From Pseudomonadota bacterium (GTDB taxonomy: Bacteria > Pseudomonadota > Gammaproteobacteria > Burkholderiales > Burkholderiaceae_B): a stretch of 21,507 nt of DNA. Under the pieces are notes generated by a model. That model ran no database searches and was not told where the DNA came from. It saw only the letters and a program-made list of their open reading frames with translations. Each line of letters begins with the position of its first letter. The stretch's first letter is position 1. Shown here piece by piece: positions 14,655-21,507 of this stretch. The stretch spans positions 1-21,507 of the forward strand of contig JAEWJD010000093.1 of NCBI GenBank assembly GCA_023386765.1. The letters run 5' to 3'. Both the position numbers and the translations under genes were made by a program.

Positions 14655-15419
14655 ATGATCTCCCACTCCTTTCATTGCGTGGGCAACGGCCCCCACCCCG
14701 TACTGGTCCTCCATGGCTGGTTCGGCGACGCTCATGCCTTCGCGCCCATCGAACCCTGGCTGGACGGCAATGCCTTCCGCTATGTCTTCATGAACTACCG
14801 GGGTTATGGCGACAACATGCACATACCCGGGGCCTATACCATCGACGAAATCGCCGGCGATGCCCTGGCGCTGGCGGACACGCTCGAGCTCGATGGCTTC
14901 AGCCTGATCGGCCATTCGATGGGTGGCATGGCAATCGAGCGCATTGCCACCCTGGCGCCGGATCGCGTGCGTGCGCTGGTGGCCGTGGCGCCGGTACCTT
15001 GCGGCGGTATCCGATACGATGCGGCGACCCGGCAGCTCCTCGAAGCCGCCGCCCGCGAGCCGGCACATCGCAAGGCCATCATCGATCGCAGCACCGGCAT
15101 GCGCCTGCCCGACGCCTGGATCGCATGGAAGGCGGCCTACTCAGTCGCCCATGCCTGCCCCGACGCTTTTGGCGCCTACCTGCGCGCCTGGGCCGACACC
15201 GATTTCAGCGACGCGATTTCCGGCCCCCACCCGGTGAAGGTGCTGGTGGGCGAACACGACCCCACCTTCAATGCGGCCCTGATGACGCGCACCTACCTGC
15301 GCCGCTATCCCCGAGCCTCGCTCGAGATTCTGCGCAACGCCGGTCACTATCCCATGAATGAAACGCCCCTCGCGTTGGTCAGCGCGATCGAATCCTTCCT
15401 GGCCAGCGAGTCGGACTGA
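14655..15419 (+). CDS. alpha/beta hydrolase
   Basis: A 254-residue cytoplasmic alpha/beta-hydrolase-fold enzyme. The oxyanion loop HGWFGD is at 20-25, the nucleophile elbow GHSMGG at 86-91 (Ser88), and the likely acid Asp202 in GEHDPTF. The catalytic His231 is in NAGHYPMNETP. It has no signal peptide. The cap region (residues 115-190) is short, fitting a small ester, lactone or C-C bond substrate, but the reaction cannot be named. No strong Shine-Dalgarno precedes the ATG. The divergent AraC gene may control it. Confidence 0.9.
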   Translation: MISHSFHCVGNGPHPVLVLHGWFGDAHAFAPIEPWLDGNAFRYVFMNYRGYGDNMHIPGAYTIDEIAGDALALADTLELDGFSLIGHSMGGMAIERIATLAPDRVRALVAVAPVPCGGIRYDAATRQLLEAAAREPAHRKAIIDRSTGMRLPDAWIAWKAAYSVAHACPDAFGAYLRAWADTDFSDAISGPHPVKVLVGEHDPTFNAALMTRTYLRRYPRASLEILRNAGHYPMNETPLALVSAIESFLASESD

Positions 15420-15438
15420 GCGCAGCCTGGCGGAGAAA

Positions 15439-15472
15439 AGCAAGACGGCGGCCCGCGGGCCGCCGTCTTGCT
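15439..15472 (-). terminator. perfect 34-bp palindrome, rib operon terminator
   Basis: The 34-nt palindrome is perfect across its whole length with a CCCGCGGG centre. Read on the minus strand it is followed by TTTTC, so it serves as the intrinsic terminator for the ribE transcript 22 nt after its stop. On the plus strand it follows the hydrolase stop but has no T tract there. Confidence 0.75.
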
Positions 15473-15493
15473 GGCACGGAGGCGGTACGCGGC

Positions 15494-16126
15494 TCAGCCG
15501 GCCATGCCCGGCATCACGCCAGCGCGCAGCATACGCTCGACGTAACGCGCAATCATGTCGATCTCCAGGTTCACCTGATCGCCGGCCTGCAGTTGGCCCA
15601 GCGTGGTGACAGCCTGCGTATGCGGGATGACATTGATGCTGACATCGCAGCCTTCGGCCGTGTCATCGACGCGATTGACCGTCAGGCTCACGCCGTTGAC
15701 GGTGATCGAACCCTTGTACGCCAGAAAACGCGCCAGCGCCTGCGGCACCGCGATCACCAGTTCCCGTGATTCGCCCACCGGCGCAAAGCGGCGTACCGTG
15801 CCGAGTCCATCGACATGACCCGATACCAGGTGGCCGCCCAGCTTGTCACCCAGGCCGAGCGATTTCTCCAGGTTGACCGGCGCGCCCTCGCGATCCAGGC
15901 CGACGGTCAGGCGCAGGCTCTCGCGCGAAACATCGACCTCGAAGCCGCGCGGCGACAGGGCCACCACCGTCATGCAGGCGCCCTGCACGGCAATCGAATC
16001 GCCGATGGCGACATCGCCCATGTCCAGATCGCCGGCATCGATATCCAGCTTCACGCCTGCCGTCTCGCCGCTCAGGGGCTGCACCTTGCCGATGCGGCCC
16101 ACGGCCGCCACCAAACCCGTAAACAT
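15494..16126 (-). CDS. ribE: riboflavin synthase, alpha subunit
   Basis: A 210-residue riboflavin synthase, which converts two 6,7-dimethyl-8-ribityllumazine molecules to riboflavin and a pyrimidinedione. It begins with the family's MFTGLVAAVG. Two similar lumazine-binding beta-barrel halves follow (about 1-97 and 98-195), each with the Ser/Thr and Val-rich pocket (GACMTVV in the first, NGVSLTVN in the second, and GGHLVSGHVDG near 97-107). It starts 9 nt after ribD; AGGAG overlaps the ribD stop codon, so translation is coupled. The gene is called ribC in E. coli and ribE in many other annotations. Confidence 0.97.
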   Translation of the reverse strand: MFTGLVAAVGRIGKVQPLSGETAGVKLDIDAGDLDMGDVAIGDSIAVQGACMTVVALSPRGFEVDVSRESLRLTVGLDREGAPVNLEKSLGLGDKLGGHLVSGHVDGLGTVRRFAPVGESRELVIAVPQALARFLAYKGSITVNGVSLTVNRVDDTAEGCDVSINVIPHTQAVTTLGQLQAGDQVNLEIDMIARYVERMLRAGVMPGMAG

Positions 16127-16135
16127 ACTTTTCTC

Positions 16136-17293
16136 CTAAAGGGACGGCCGCGCCAAGGCCTGGCGGGTACTGTCCAGCAGCGCCTGCCAGCGCACCGGAT
16201 CCCGGGCCAGCAAACGCACATCCCCGCCTACCGGCACCATGTCGGTAAACGCAAAGCGCCGCACCCCATCCAGGCTGTGCAGCGCGGGCAGACTCAACAT
16301 TCCAGCGGCATCGCCCAGCAGCACGGGCGCCAGGTAGACCAGCAGCGCATCGATGCAACCGGCCTCGAACAAGGCGCCCGACAGCCCCGCCCCCGCCTCG
16401 ACGTGGACCTCATTGCAATCCTGCGCGGCCAGCCAGCGCATCATCGCCGCCAGGTCGACACGCTGTCCACTGGCATCGGGCAGACAGATCACCTCGGCCT
16501 GGCGCGCCGCCAGACGCGCCGTCTTGTCGGCATCCGCTGTCGCCGTGAACACCCAGGTCGGCCCATCCTCGAACAGCCGCGCCTGCGGTGACACGCGCAG
16601 CTGCGCATCGACCAACGCCTTGCGCGGCTGGCGCGGCGTGGCCACCTCGCGCACGTTCAACCTCGGGTCATCGTGCAGCACGGTGCCGATGCCGGTCAGC
16701 ACCACATCGGCACGCGCTCGCCAGGCATGACCGTCGGCCCGCGCCTGGGGACCGGTAATCCACTGCGAAACGCCATTGTGCAGGGCGCTGCGGCCGTCGA
16801 GCGAGGCCGCCAGCTTGAGCCAGGCCCAGGGCGTGCCACGGCTCATGCGGGCCACGAAACCGGCATTCAGCGCCAGGGCGTCTTCCTCGCATACGCCTTG
16901 CGTGACGGCGATACCCGCGGCGCGCAGACGCGCACACCCCTTGCCGGACACGCTCGGGTTGGGATCGCCCAACGCGATCACCACGCGTGCCGGGGCCGCG
17001 GCCACCAGCGCGTCGGCGCAAGGCGGGGTGCGGCCGAAATGGCTGCAGGGCTCCAGGGTGACATAAACGGTGGCGCCAGCCAGCCCATGCCCGGCAGCCT
17101 GCGCGGCACGCAGCGCCATGACCTCGGCATGCGGACCGCCCGGCGGCTGGGTGGCGCCTTCGCCCAGCACCTGGCCATCGCGCACGATCACGCAGCCGAC
17201 CCGGGGGTTGGGCGAAGTGGTGTGGATCACGCCTTGTGCCAGGGCCAGCGCGCGGCGCATCCACTCGACATCTTGGAAACTTGCTTCGGACAT
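16136..17293 (-). CDS. ribD: bifunctional riboflavin deaminase/reductase RibD
   Basis: A 385-residue bifunctional enzyme: diaminohydroxyphosphoribosylaminopyrimidine deaminase followed by 5-amino-6-(5-phosphoribosylamino)uracil reductase, the second and third steps of riboflavin synthesis. The N-terminal deaminase (1-150) has the zinc motif GGPHAEVMA (His55, Glu57) and EPCSHFGRTPPC (Cys83, Cys92). The C-terminal reductase runs from about residue 155 (LKLAASLDGR) to the end, with the VLTGIGTVLHDDPRLNVR NADPH segment. It lies 38 nt after nrdR and 9 nt before ribE, so all three appear to form one operon. Confidence 0.97.
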   Translation of the reverse strand: MSEASFQDVEWMRRALALAQGVIHTTSPNPRVGCVIVRDGQVLGEGATQPPGGPHAEVMALRAAQAAGHGLAGATVYVTLEPCSHFGRTPPCADALVAAAPARVVIALGDPNPSVSGKGCARLRAAGIAVTQGVCEEDALALNAGFVARMSRGTPWAWLKLAASLDGRSALHNGVSQWITGPQARADGHAWRARADVVLTGIGTVLHDDPRLNVREVATPRQPRKALVDAQLRVSPQARLFEDGPTWVFTATADADKTARLAARQAEVICLPDASGQRVDLAAMMRWLAAQDCNEVHVEAGAGLSGALFEAGCIDALLVYLAPVLLGDAAGMLSLPALHSLDGVRRFAFTDMVPVGGDVRLLARDPVRWQALLDSTRQALARPSL

Positions 17294-17331
17294 GCCGGGA
17301 ATTGTATCCGCAGCGCCCCCGGCCTTCGGGA

Positions 17332-17817
17332 TCAGTCCTTGCGCAGCTTGGCGCTGGCAGGACGGCGCGGCCCCTGCATCTCGCGGATCGCCTCGACGAA
17401 CTCGCCGATGTCCTCGAAACTTTTGTAGACGGAGGCAAAACGGACGTAGGCCACTTTATCCAGACGGCGCAGTTCATTCATGACCAGTTCGCCGATCTGC
17501 TCGCTCGGCACCTCGCGCAGGCCGCTGCCCAGCAGCGTTTCTTCGATGCGTGCCACCGCGCCATCGACCTCCTCGGTGCTCACCGGGCGCTTGCGCAATG
17601 CCAGCGTCAGGCTGCCACGCAGCTTGCCGGTGTCGTACTCGCTGCGGCTGCCGTCACGCTTGACCACCGTGGGCATCGTCAGTTCGACGCGCTCGTAGGT
17701 GGTGAAGCGCTTGTCACAGGCCAGGCAGCGCCTGCGGCGGCGTATGGTGTCACCCTCTTCGGAGACCCGGCTGTCGACCACCTGGGTGTCCGCATTGGCG
17801 CAAAATGGGCACTTCAT
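17332..17817 (-). CDS. nrdR: NrdR transcriptional repressor of ribonucleotide reductase genes
   Basis: A 161-residue NrdR with the family N-terminal zinc ribbon (Cys3, Cys6, Cys31, Cys34) and [17 protein letters not shown], followed by the ATP-cone (about 49-139). NrdR binds paired boxes upstream of nrd operons according to dATP/ATP levels. The start at 17817 is fixed by the zinc ribbon; AGGGG is 6 nt upstream. The gene follows glyA across the intrinsic terminator at 17908-17942 and heads the ribD-ribE run, an order usual in betaproteobacteria. Confidence 0.98.
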   Translation of the reverse strand: MKCPFCANADTQVVDSRVSEEGDTIRRRRRCLACDKRFTTYERVELTMPTVVKRDGSRSEYDTGKLRGSLTLALRKRPVSTEEVDGAVARIEETLLGSGLREVPSEQIGELVMNELRRLDKVAYVRFASVYKSFEDIGEFVEAIREMQGPRRPASAKLRKD

Positions 17818-17907
17818 GTCTATCCCCTGTGCCTGTTCATCGCCCCATTGTAATGACAGCGCCGATTCCGGCACGCCTGCCATCAGCCAGTGTTGCGGGC
17901 AGCGCAC

Positions 17908-17942
17908 ATAAAAACAGGGCGGGCCCCGCAGGACCCGCCCTG
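17908..17942 (-). terminator. intrinsic terminator after glyA
   Basis: A GC-rich stem (9 bp, one mismatch, then 2 bp) around CAGGGCGGG/CCCGCCCTG at 17915-17942 is followed on the minus strand by TTTTTAT. It ends glyA transcription before nrdR. Confidence 0.88.
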
Positions 17943-17959
17943 AGACAGCCGTCAGCCGC

Positions 17960-19210
17960 TTACTTGGCGCTGTAGACGGGCAGACGCGAGGTCAGCTCGT
18001 TCACCTTGGCGCGCACGGCGGCGATGTTGGCTTCGTCGCGCGGATTTTCCAGCACGTCGGCGATCAGGTTGGCGGTCAGCTCGGCCTCGGCTTCCTTGAA
18101 GCCGCGCGTCGTCATGGCCGGGGTACCCAGGCGGATGCCGCTGGTCACGAAGGGCTTTTCCGGGTCATTCGGAATGGCGTTCTTGTTGACCGTGATGTGG
18201 GCCTGGCCCAACACGGCCTCGGCTTCCTTGCCGGTGATGCCCTTGGCGCGCAGGTCGACCAGCATGACGTGGCTCTCGGTACGGCCGGACACGATGCGCA
18301 GGCCGCGCTTGACCAGCGTATCAGCCATCACCTTGGCGTTCTTGACGACCTGGGCCGCGTATTCCTTGAATTCCGGCTCCAGGGCTTCCTTGAAGGCCAC
18401 GGCCTTGGCGGCGATGACATGCTCCAGGGGACCGCCCTGGATGCCCGGGAAGATGGCCGAATTGACGGCCTTCTCGAACTCGGCCTTCATCATGATCACG
18501 CCGCCGCGCGGACCGCGCAGCGACTTGTGCGTGGTCGAGGTGACGAAGTCGGCATGCGGCACCGGGTTGGGATACTGACCGCCCGCCACCAGACCGGCGT
18601 AGTGGGCGATGTCGACCATGAACAGTGCGCCGTTGTCATGCGCGATACGGGCCATGCGCTCGAAATCGATGTGCAGGGCATAGGCCGAGGCACCAGCGAC
18701 GATCAGCTTGGGCTTGTGTTCCTTCGCCAGGGCTTCGACCTGTTCGTAGTCCAGGACTTCGTTGCCATCCAGGCCATAGGGAATGAAGTTGTACAGCTTG
18801 CCGGACGCGTTGACCGATGCGCCGTGCGTCAGGTGCCCCCCTTCGGCCAGGCTCATGCCCAGCACGGTGTCGCCCGGCTTCAGGACGGCCATGTAGACGC
18901 CCTGGTTGGCTTGCGAGCCGGAGTTGGGTTGCACGTTGGCGGCCTCGGCGCCGAACACGGCCTTCAGGCGGTCGATCGCGAGCTGCTCGATGATGTCGAC
19001 GTATTCGCAACCGCCGTAGTAACGCTTGCCGGGATAGCCCTCAGCGTACTTGTTGGTCAACTGCGTGCCTTGCGCCTGCATGACGGCGGGGCTGGCGTAG
19101 TTTTCGGAAGCGATCAGCTCGATGTGCTGTTCTTGACGAACGTCTTCTTGCTGAATGGCGGCCCAAAGGTCGGGATCCACCTTGTCGAGGGTGAGCTTGC
19201 GGTCGAACAT
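17960..19210 (-). CDS. glyA: serine hydroxymethyltransferase
   Basis: A 416-residue PLP enzyme of the fold-type I family, a homodimer or tetramer in the cytosol. It interconverts serine with glycine and tetrahydrofolate with 5,10-methylene-THF, the main C1-unit source. The PLP lysine is Lys229 within [13 protein letters not shown], the same position as in E. coli. Other landmarks are [11 protein letters not shown] (30-40) and [12 protein letters not shown] (95-106). The ATG at 19210 is set by homology to the common start; AGGAA lies upstream. A strong terminator follows 17 nt after its stop. Confidence 0.98.
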   Translation of the reverse strand: MFDRKLTLDKVDPDLWAAIQQEDVRQEQHIELIASENYASPAVMQAQGTQLTNKYAEGYPGKRYYGGCEYVDIIEQLAIDRLKAVFGAEAANVQPNSGSQANQGVYMAVLKPGDTVLGMSLAEGGHLTHGASVNASGKLYNFIPYGLDGNEVLDYEQVEALAKEHKPKLIVAGASAYALHIDFERMARIAHDNGALFMVDIAHYAGLVAGGQYPNPVPHADFVTSTTHKSLRGPRGGVIMMKAEFEKAVNSAIFPGIQGGPLEHVIAAKAVAFKEALEPEFKEYAAQVVKNAKVMADTLVKRGLRIVSGRTESHVMLVDLRAKGITGKEAEAVLGQAHITVNKNAIPNDPEKPFVTSGIRLGTPAMTTRGFKEAEAELTANLIADVLENPRDEANIAAVRAKVNELTSRLPVYSAK

Positions 19211-19374
19211 GAGGGAAGGTTCCTGAGACGGAAGAAGCAAAAGGAATGCTGCTAGTGTACCCTGAGCCGCCCCTTTCCCCCGGGCAGACCGTCCGGGATC
19301 GGCCACAGAATTTGCGCTTTCTGTTGGCAAAAACCGCCAACCGGGTCTCATCAGGAAAATGGCTCATGTGAGCC

Positions 19375-19429
19375 ATGAGCCCGCCTCATGCGGCGGGCTC
19401 ATCCGGCAGCCCCCTTGCGGGGCCGCCGG
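19375..19429. repeat. two adjacent GC-rich hairpins upstream of glyA
   Basis: ATGAGCCCGCC (19375-19385) pairs with GGCGGGCTCAT (19392-19402), an 11-bp stem. Directly next is CCGGC...GCCGG (19403-19429) enclosing a CCCC/GGGG stem. The layout resembles short dispersed intergenic repeats of Alcaligenaceae. It could also terminate the upstream PEBP-like gene, although no T tract is present. Confidence 0.45.
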
Positions 19430-19435
19430 GGGGCA

Positions 19436-20092
19436 TCACGACACGGACGTGGCGCCGATCTGGCGCGGCGCAAGCGCCGGATTGAGGGTGTAGATCCCGG
19501 TCACGCTGCTCTGGGCCAGCACATGGCCCTGCATGGCGCGCAGCACGTCGGCGCCCGTGAACCTGCCGTGCACGTCCAGCTTGGCCACGTCCAGCGCATA
19601 CAACGTGAACACGTAGCGGTGCACCAGCGCATCGTTCCAGGGCGGGCAGGGGCCGTCATAGCCGAAGTAGTCGCCGCTCATGTCGCGGTCGGCGGCAAAC
19701 CAGCCGGTGAAATCGTTCAGGCCCTGGCGCTCGTCGTTGGGTGCCAGGGGCCCGCCCTTGCCGCGCGGGGTGATGCCGCTGGAATAGGCGCCCTCGTCGA
19801 TCTCGCGACGCTCGGCAGCGATGTCGACCAGCACCCAGTGGAAGAAATCCACGCGGGGCAGCGCAGCCGGCACCTCGCGGCCATCCTGGTTGACGTCGTC
19901 AGGCTGGGAAGGGACGTCAGGGTCATGGCAGAGCAGCGCAAAGGAGCGTGCTCCCTCCGGCACGTCACCCCAGGAAAACTGAGGGTTGAAATTGTCCGCC
20001 AGCGCGACGCGCGACTGCGGGTCGATCCGGCCGAAAGCGTAGCGCTCGGGAATCATCTCACCGTCTGCAAAGGACAAGCTCGCAAGTTTCAT
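19436..20092 (-). CDS. YbhB/YbcL family (PEBP-like) protein
   Basis: A 218-residue member of the phosphatidylethanolamine-binding/Raf-kinase-inhibitor-like superfamily (YbhB/YbcL branch). The ligand-pocket motifs are present: CHDPD (55-59), DFFHWVLVDI (82-91, His85) and YFGYDGPCPPWNDALVHRY (142-160, His158). No signal peptide is seen, so it is probably cytosolic, unlike the periplasmic YbcL. The biochemical role of bacterial members is uncertain. GAGGAGA is 6 nt upstream of the ATG. It follows tyrS by 47 nt. Confidence 0.9.
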   Translation of the reverse strand: MKLASLSFADGEMIPERYAFGRIDPQSRVALADNFNPQFSWGDVPEGARSFALLCHDPDVPSQPDDVNQDGREVPAALPRVDFFHWVLVDIAAERREIDEGAYSSGITPRGKGGPLAPNDERQGLNDFTGWFAADRDMSGDYFGYDGPCPPWNDALVHRYVFTLYALDVAKLDVHGRFTGADVLRAMQGHVLAQSSVTGIYTLNPALAPRQIGATSVS

Positions 20093-20114
20093 GGTCGTTC
20101 TCCTCAGGGAAAGC

Positions 20115-20136
20115 TACGGCGCGCCACCGCGCCGTA
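20115..20136 (-). terminator. hairpin between tyrS and the PEBP-like gene
   Basis: A perfect 9-bp stem TACGGCGCG/CGCGCCGTA with a 4-nt loop starts 3 nt after the tyrS stop. On the minus strand it is followed by GCTTTCCC, only a short T run, so it may be a partial terminator that lowers expression of the next gene. Confidence 0.5.
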
Positions 20137-20139
20137 CCG

Positions 20140-21369
20140 TCATGCCGTCAAGTTAACACGCGCGAACTTGCGCTTGCCCACTTGCAAAATGTAAGAACCA
20201 GCCGCCAACTGCAACGAACGGTCCTCGATCTTGCTGCCATCCACCTTCACGCCGCCCTGCTCGACGGCGCGCTGCGCTTCCGAGGCCGAAGCGCACAGCC
20301 CGGCCTCGCGCAGCACGCGCAACAGGCCCAGCGGCGCACCAGCCAGCTGCACCTCGGGGATGTCGTCGGGCATCGCCCCATCCCGGAATCGCGCCTCGAA
20401 GTTGGCCAGCGCCTGTTCGGCGTCGGCCTTGCTGTGGAAACGCGTGATGATTTCCTGCGCCAGCATGACCTTGGCGTCACGCGGATTGCGCCCGGCCTCG
20501 ACCTCGGCCTTGAGCGCCTCGATGTCTTCCAGCGAGCGGAAGGACAGCAGCTCGAAGTAGCGCCACATCAGCGTGTCGGAGATCGACATCAGCTTGCCGA
20601 ACATCGAATCCGGCGTCTCGGAGATGCCGATGTAGTTGCCCTTGGACTTGGACATTTTCTCGACACCGTCGGTGCCCACCAGCAGCGGCATGGTCAGGAT
20701 GCACTGCGGCTCCTGGCCATATTCCTTCTGCAGCTCGCGCCCGACCAGCAGATTGAACTTCTGGTCGGTGCCGCCCAGTTCGAGATCGGACTTCAGGCAG
20801 ACCGAGTCATAGCCCTGCATCAGCGGGTACAGGAACTCGTGCACGGCGATCGACACGCCGGCCTTGAAACGCTTGGTGAAGTCTTCGCGCTCCATCATGC
20901 GCGCCACGGTGTAGCGCGAAGCCAGCTGGATCATGCCGCGCGCGCCGAGCTGGTCACACCACTCGGAGTTGTAGCGGATTTCCGTGCGGGCCGGATCAAG
21001 CACCAGGCTGGCCTGCGCATAGTAGGTCTGCGCATTGTGCTCGATCTGTTCGCGGGTCAGCGGCGGGCGGGTGGAATTGCGTCCGCTGGGATCGCCGATG
21101 GTCGAGGTGAAGTCGCCGATCAGGAAGATCACGTTGTGCCCCAGGTCCTGCAGCTGGCGCATCTTGTTGAGCACGACCGTGTGGCCCAGGTGGATGTCCG
21201 GGGCGGTCGGGTCCAGGCCGAGCTTGATGCGCAGGGGCACGCCGGTGGCGCGGCTGCGCGCCAGCTTACGGGCGAACTCGGCCTCCACCAGCAGCTCATC
21301 GCAGCCGCGCCGGGCGATGCGCAAATCTGCTTCGACTTCAGGGGTAATAGGAAATTCGGCTTGCGACAT
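20140..21369 (-). CDS. tyrS: tyrosine--tRNA ligase
   Basis: A 409-residue class I aminoacyl-tRNA synthetase that charges tRNA-Tyr. The HIGH-type motif HLGH is at 60-63 and KMSKS at 238-242, followed by the C-terminal S4-type RNA-binding domain (about 340-409). Length and [14 protein letters not shown] (195-208) fit the bacterial TyrS group. The ATG at 21369 was chosen because the family's N-terminal helix begins soon after; its Shine-Dalgarno is weak (no clear AGGAGG). It heads a minus-strand run with the PEBP-like gene after it. Confidence 0.97.
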   Translation of the reverse strand: MSQAEFPITPEVEADLRIARRGCDELLVEAEFARKLARSRATGVPLRIKLGLDPTAPDIHLGHTVVLNKMRQLQDLGHNVIFLIGDFTSTIGDPSGRNSTRPPLTREQIEHNAQTYYAQASLVLDPARTEIRYNSEWCDQLGARGMIQLASRYTVARMMEREDFTKRFKAGVSIAVHEFLYPLMQGYDSVCLKSDLELGGTDQKFNLLVGRELQKEYGQEPQCILTMPLLVGTDGVEKMSKSKGNYIGISETPDSMFGKLMSISDTLMWRYFELLSFRSLEDIEALKAEVEAGRNPRDAKVMLAQEIITRFHSKADAEQALANFEARFRDGAMPDDIPEVQLAGAPLGLLRVLREAGLCASASEAQRAVEQGGVKVDGSKIEDRSLQLAAGSYILQVGKRKFARVNLTA

Positions 21370-21440
21370 GTGAGATAGGACCCGAAAGACGGGAATTCAA
21401 CGGAAAAAGGTGTAAAAACTGTAGAATTCGGTCGAAAATT

Positions 21441-21457
21441 CTAGCTGATTCAGCTAG
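21441..21457. promoter_or_regulatory. 17-bp palindrome upstream of tyrS
   Basis: CTAGCTGA-T-TCAGCTAG is a perfect inverted repeat with one central base, 72 bp upstream of the tyrS start, in an AT-rich stretch (21370-21507) with no gene. It could be a binding site shared with a gene beyond the right edge. Confidence 0.45.
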
Positions 21458-21507
21458 GATACTCCCCTAATCATACGCAACCGTCATAATCGTGCCGGTT
21501 GTTGTCC

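Noticed and set aside
13922..15361. 479-codon plus-strand frame spanning the second AraC gene and the hydrolase
   Set aside because: It runs antisense to one real gene and out of frame through another; it has no domain of its own.
18197..19255. 352-codon plus-strand frame opposite glyA
   Set aside because: Shadow of glyA on the other strand.
19211..19351. Upstream in-frame extension of glyA
   Set aside because: The serine hydroxymethyltransferase family starts at the ATG at 19210; the 47 extra residues look like translated leader.
20182..21378. 398-codon plus-strand frame opposite tyrS
   Set aside because: Shadow of tyrS; His/Gln/Arg-rich without motifs.
1..21507. CRISPR arrays, insertion sequences, phage or toxin-antitoxin genes
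   Set aside because: No regularly spaced direct repeats, transposase-like frames, integrase or toxin-antitoxin pairs were seen by eye on either strand.

Overview
The window looks like chromosomal DNA of a GC-rich betaproteobacterium, most likely Alcaligenaceae (Bordetella/Achromobacter group). The clues are a Bug-type (TctC-family) solute-binding protein, the glyA-nrdR-ribD-ribE gene order, many LysR and AraC regulators, and high third-position GC. The genus is an inference from gene content and was not tested by any search.

Left part (1-2180): a basic amino acid/polyamine antiporter on the minus strand, followed at the window edge by what may be the first codons of a partner gene. Then comes a 450-base stretch without a recognised gene, a strong bidirectional terminator and a tRNA-Ser(GGA).

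Accessory transport block (2295-8266): a LysR regulator divergent from a Bug periplasmic binding protein, then an MFS transporter divergent from an AraC regulator, then a Dur3-like sodium:solute symporter with a 39-residue one-helix membrane protein encoded directly downstream. A 479-base leader rich in inverted repeats precedes the symporter.

Stress block (8746-13454): a three-gene operon prkA-yeaH-ycgB (PrkA AAA+ kinase, DUF444/VWA protein, SpoVR protein), with 12-nt spacing and then a 4-nt overlap. Next to it are a second AraC regulator and a divergent alpha/beta hydrolase.

Housekeeping block (15494-21369, all on the minus strand): tyrS, a YbhB/PEBP-like gene, glyA, nrdR, ribD and ribE. 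A strong terminator separates glyA from nrdR, and a perfect 34-bp palindrome ends the rib operon.

No CRISPR array, insertion sequence, phage gene or rRNA was seen. The least ordinary items are the tiny symporter-associated protein, the hairpin-rich leader of that symporter, the repeat-dense lysR/bug divergent promoter and the kinase-VWA-SpoVR operon.
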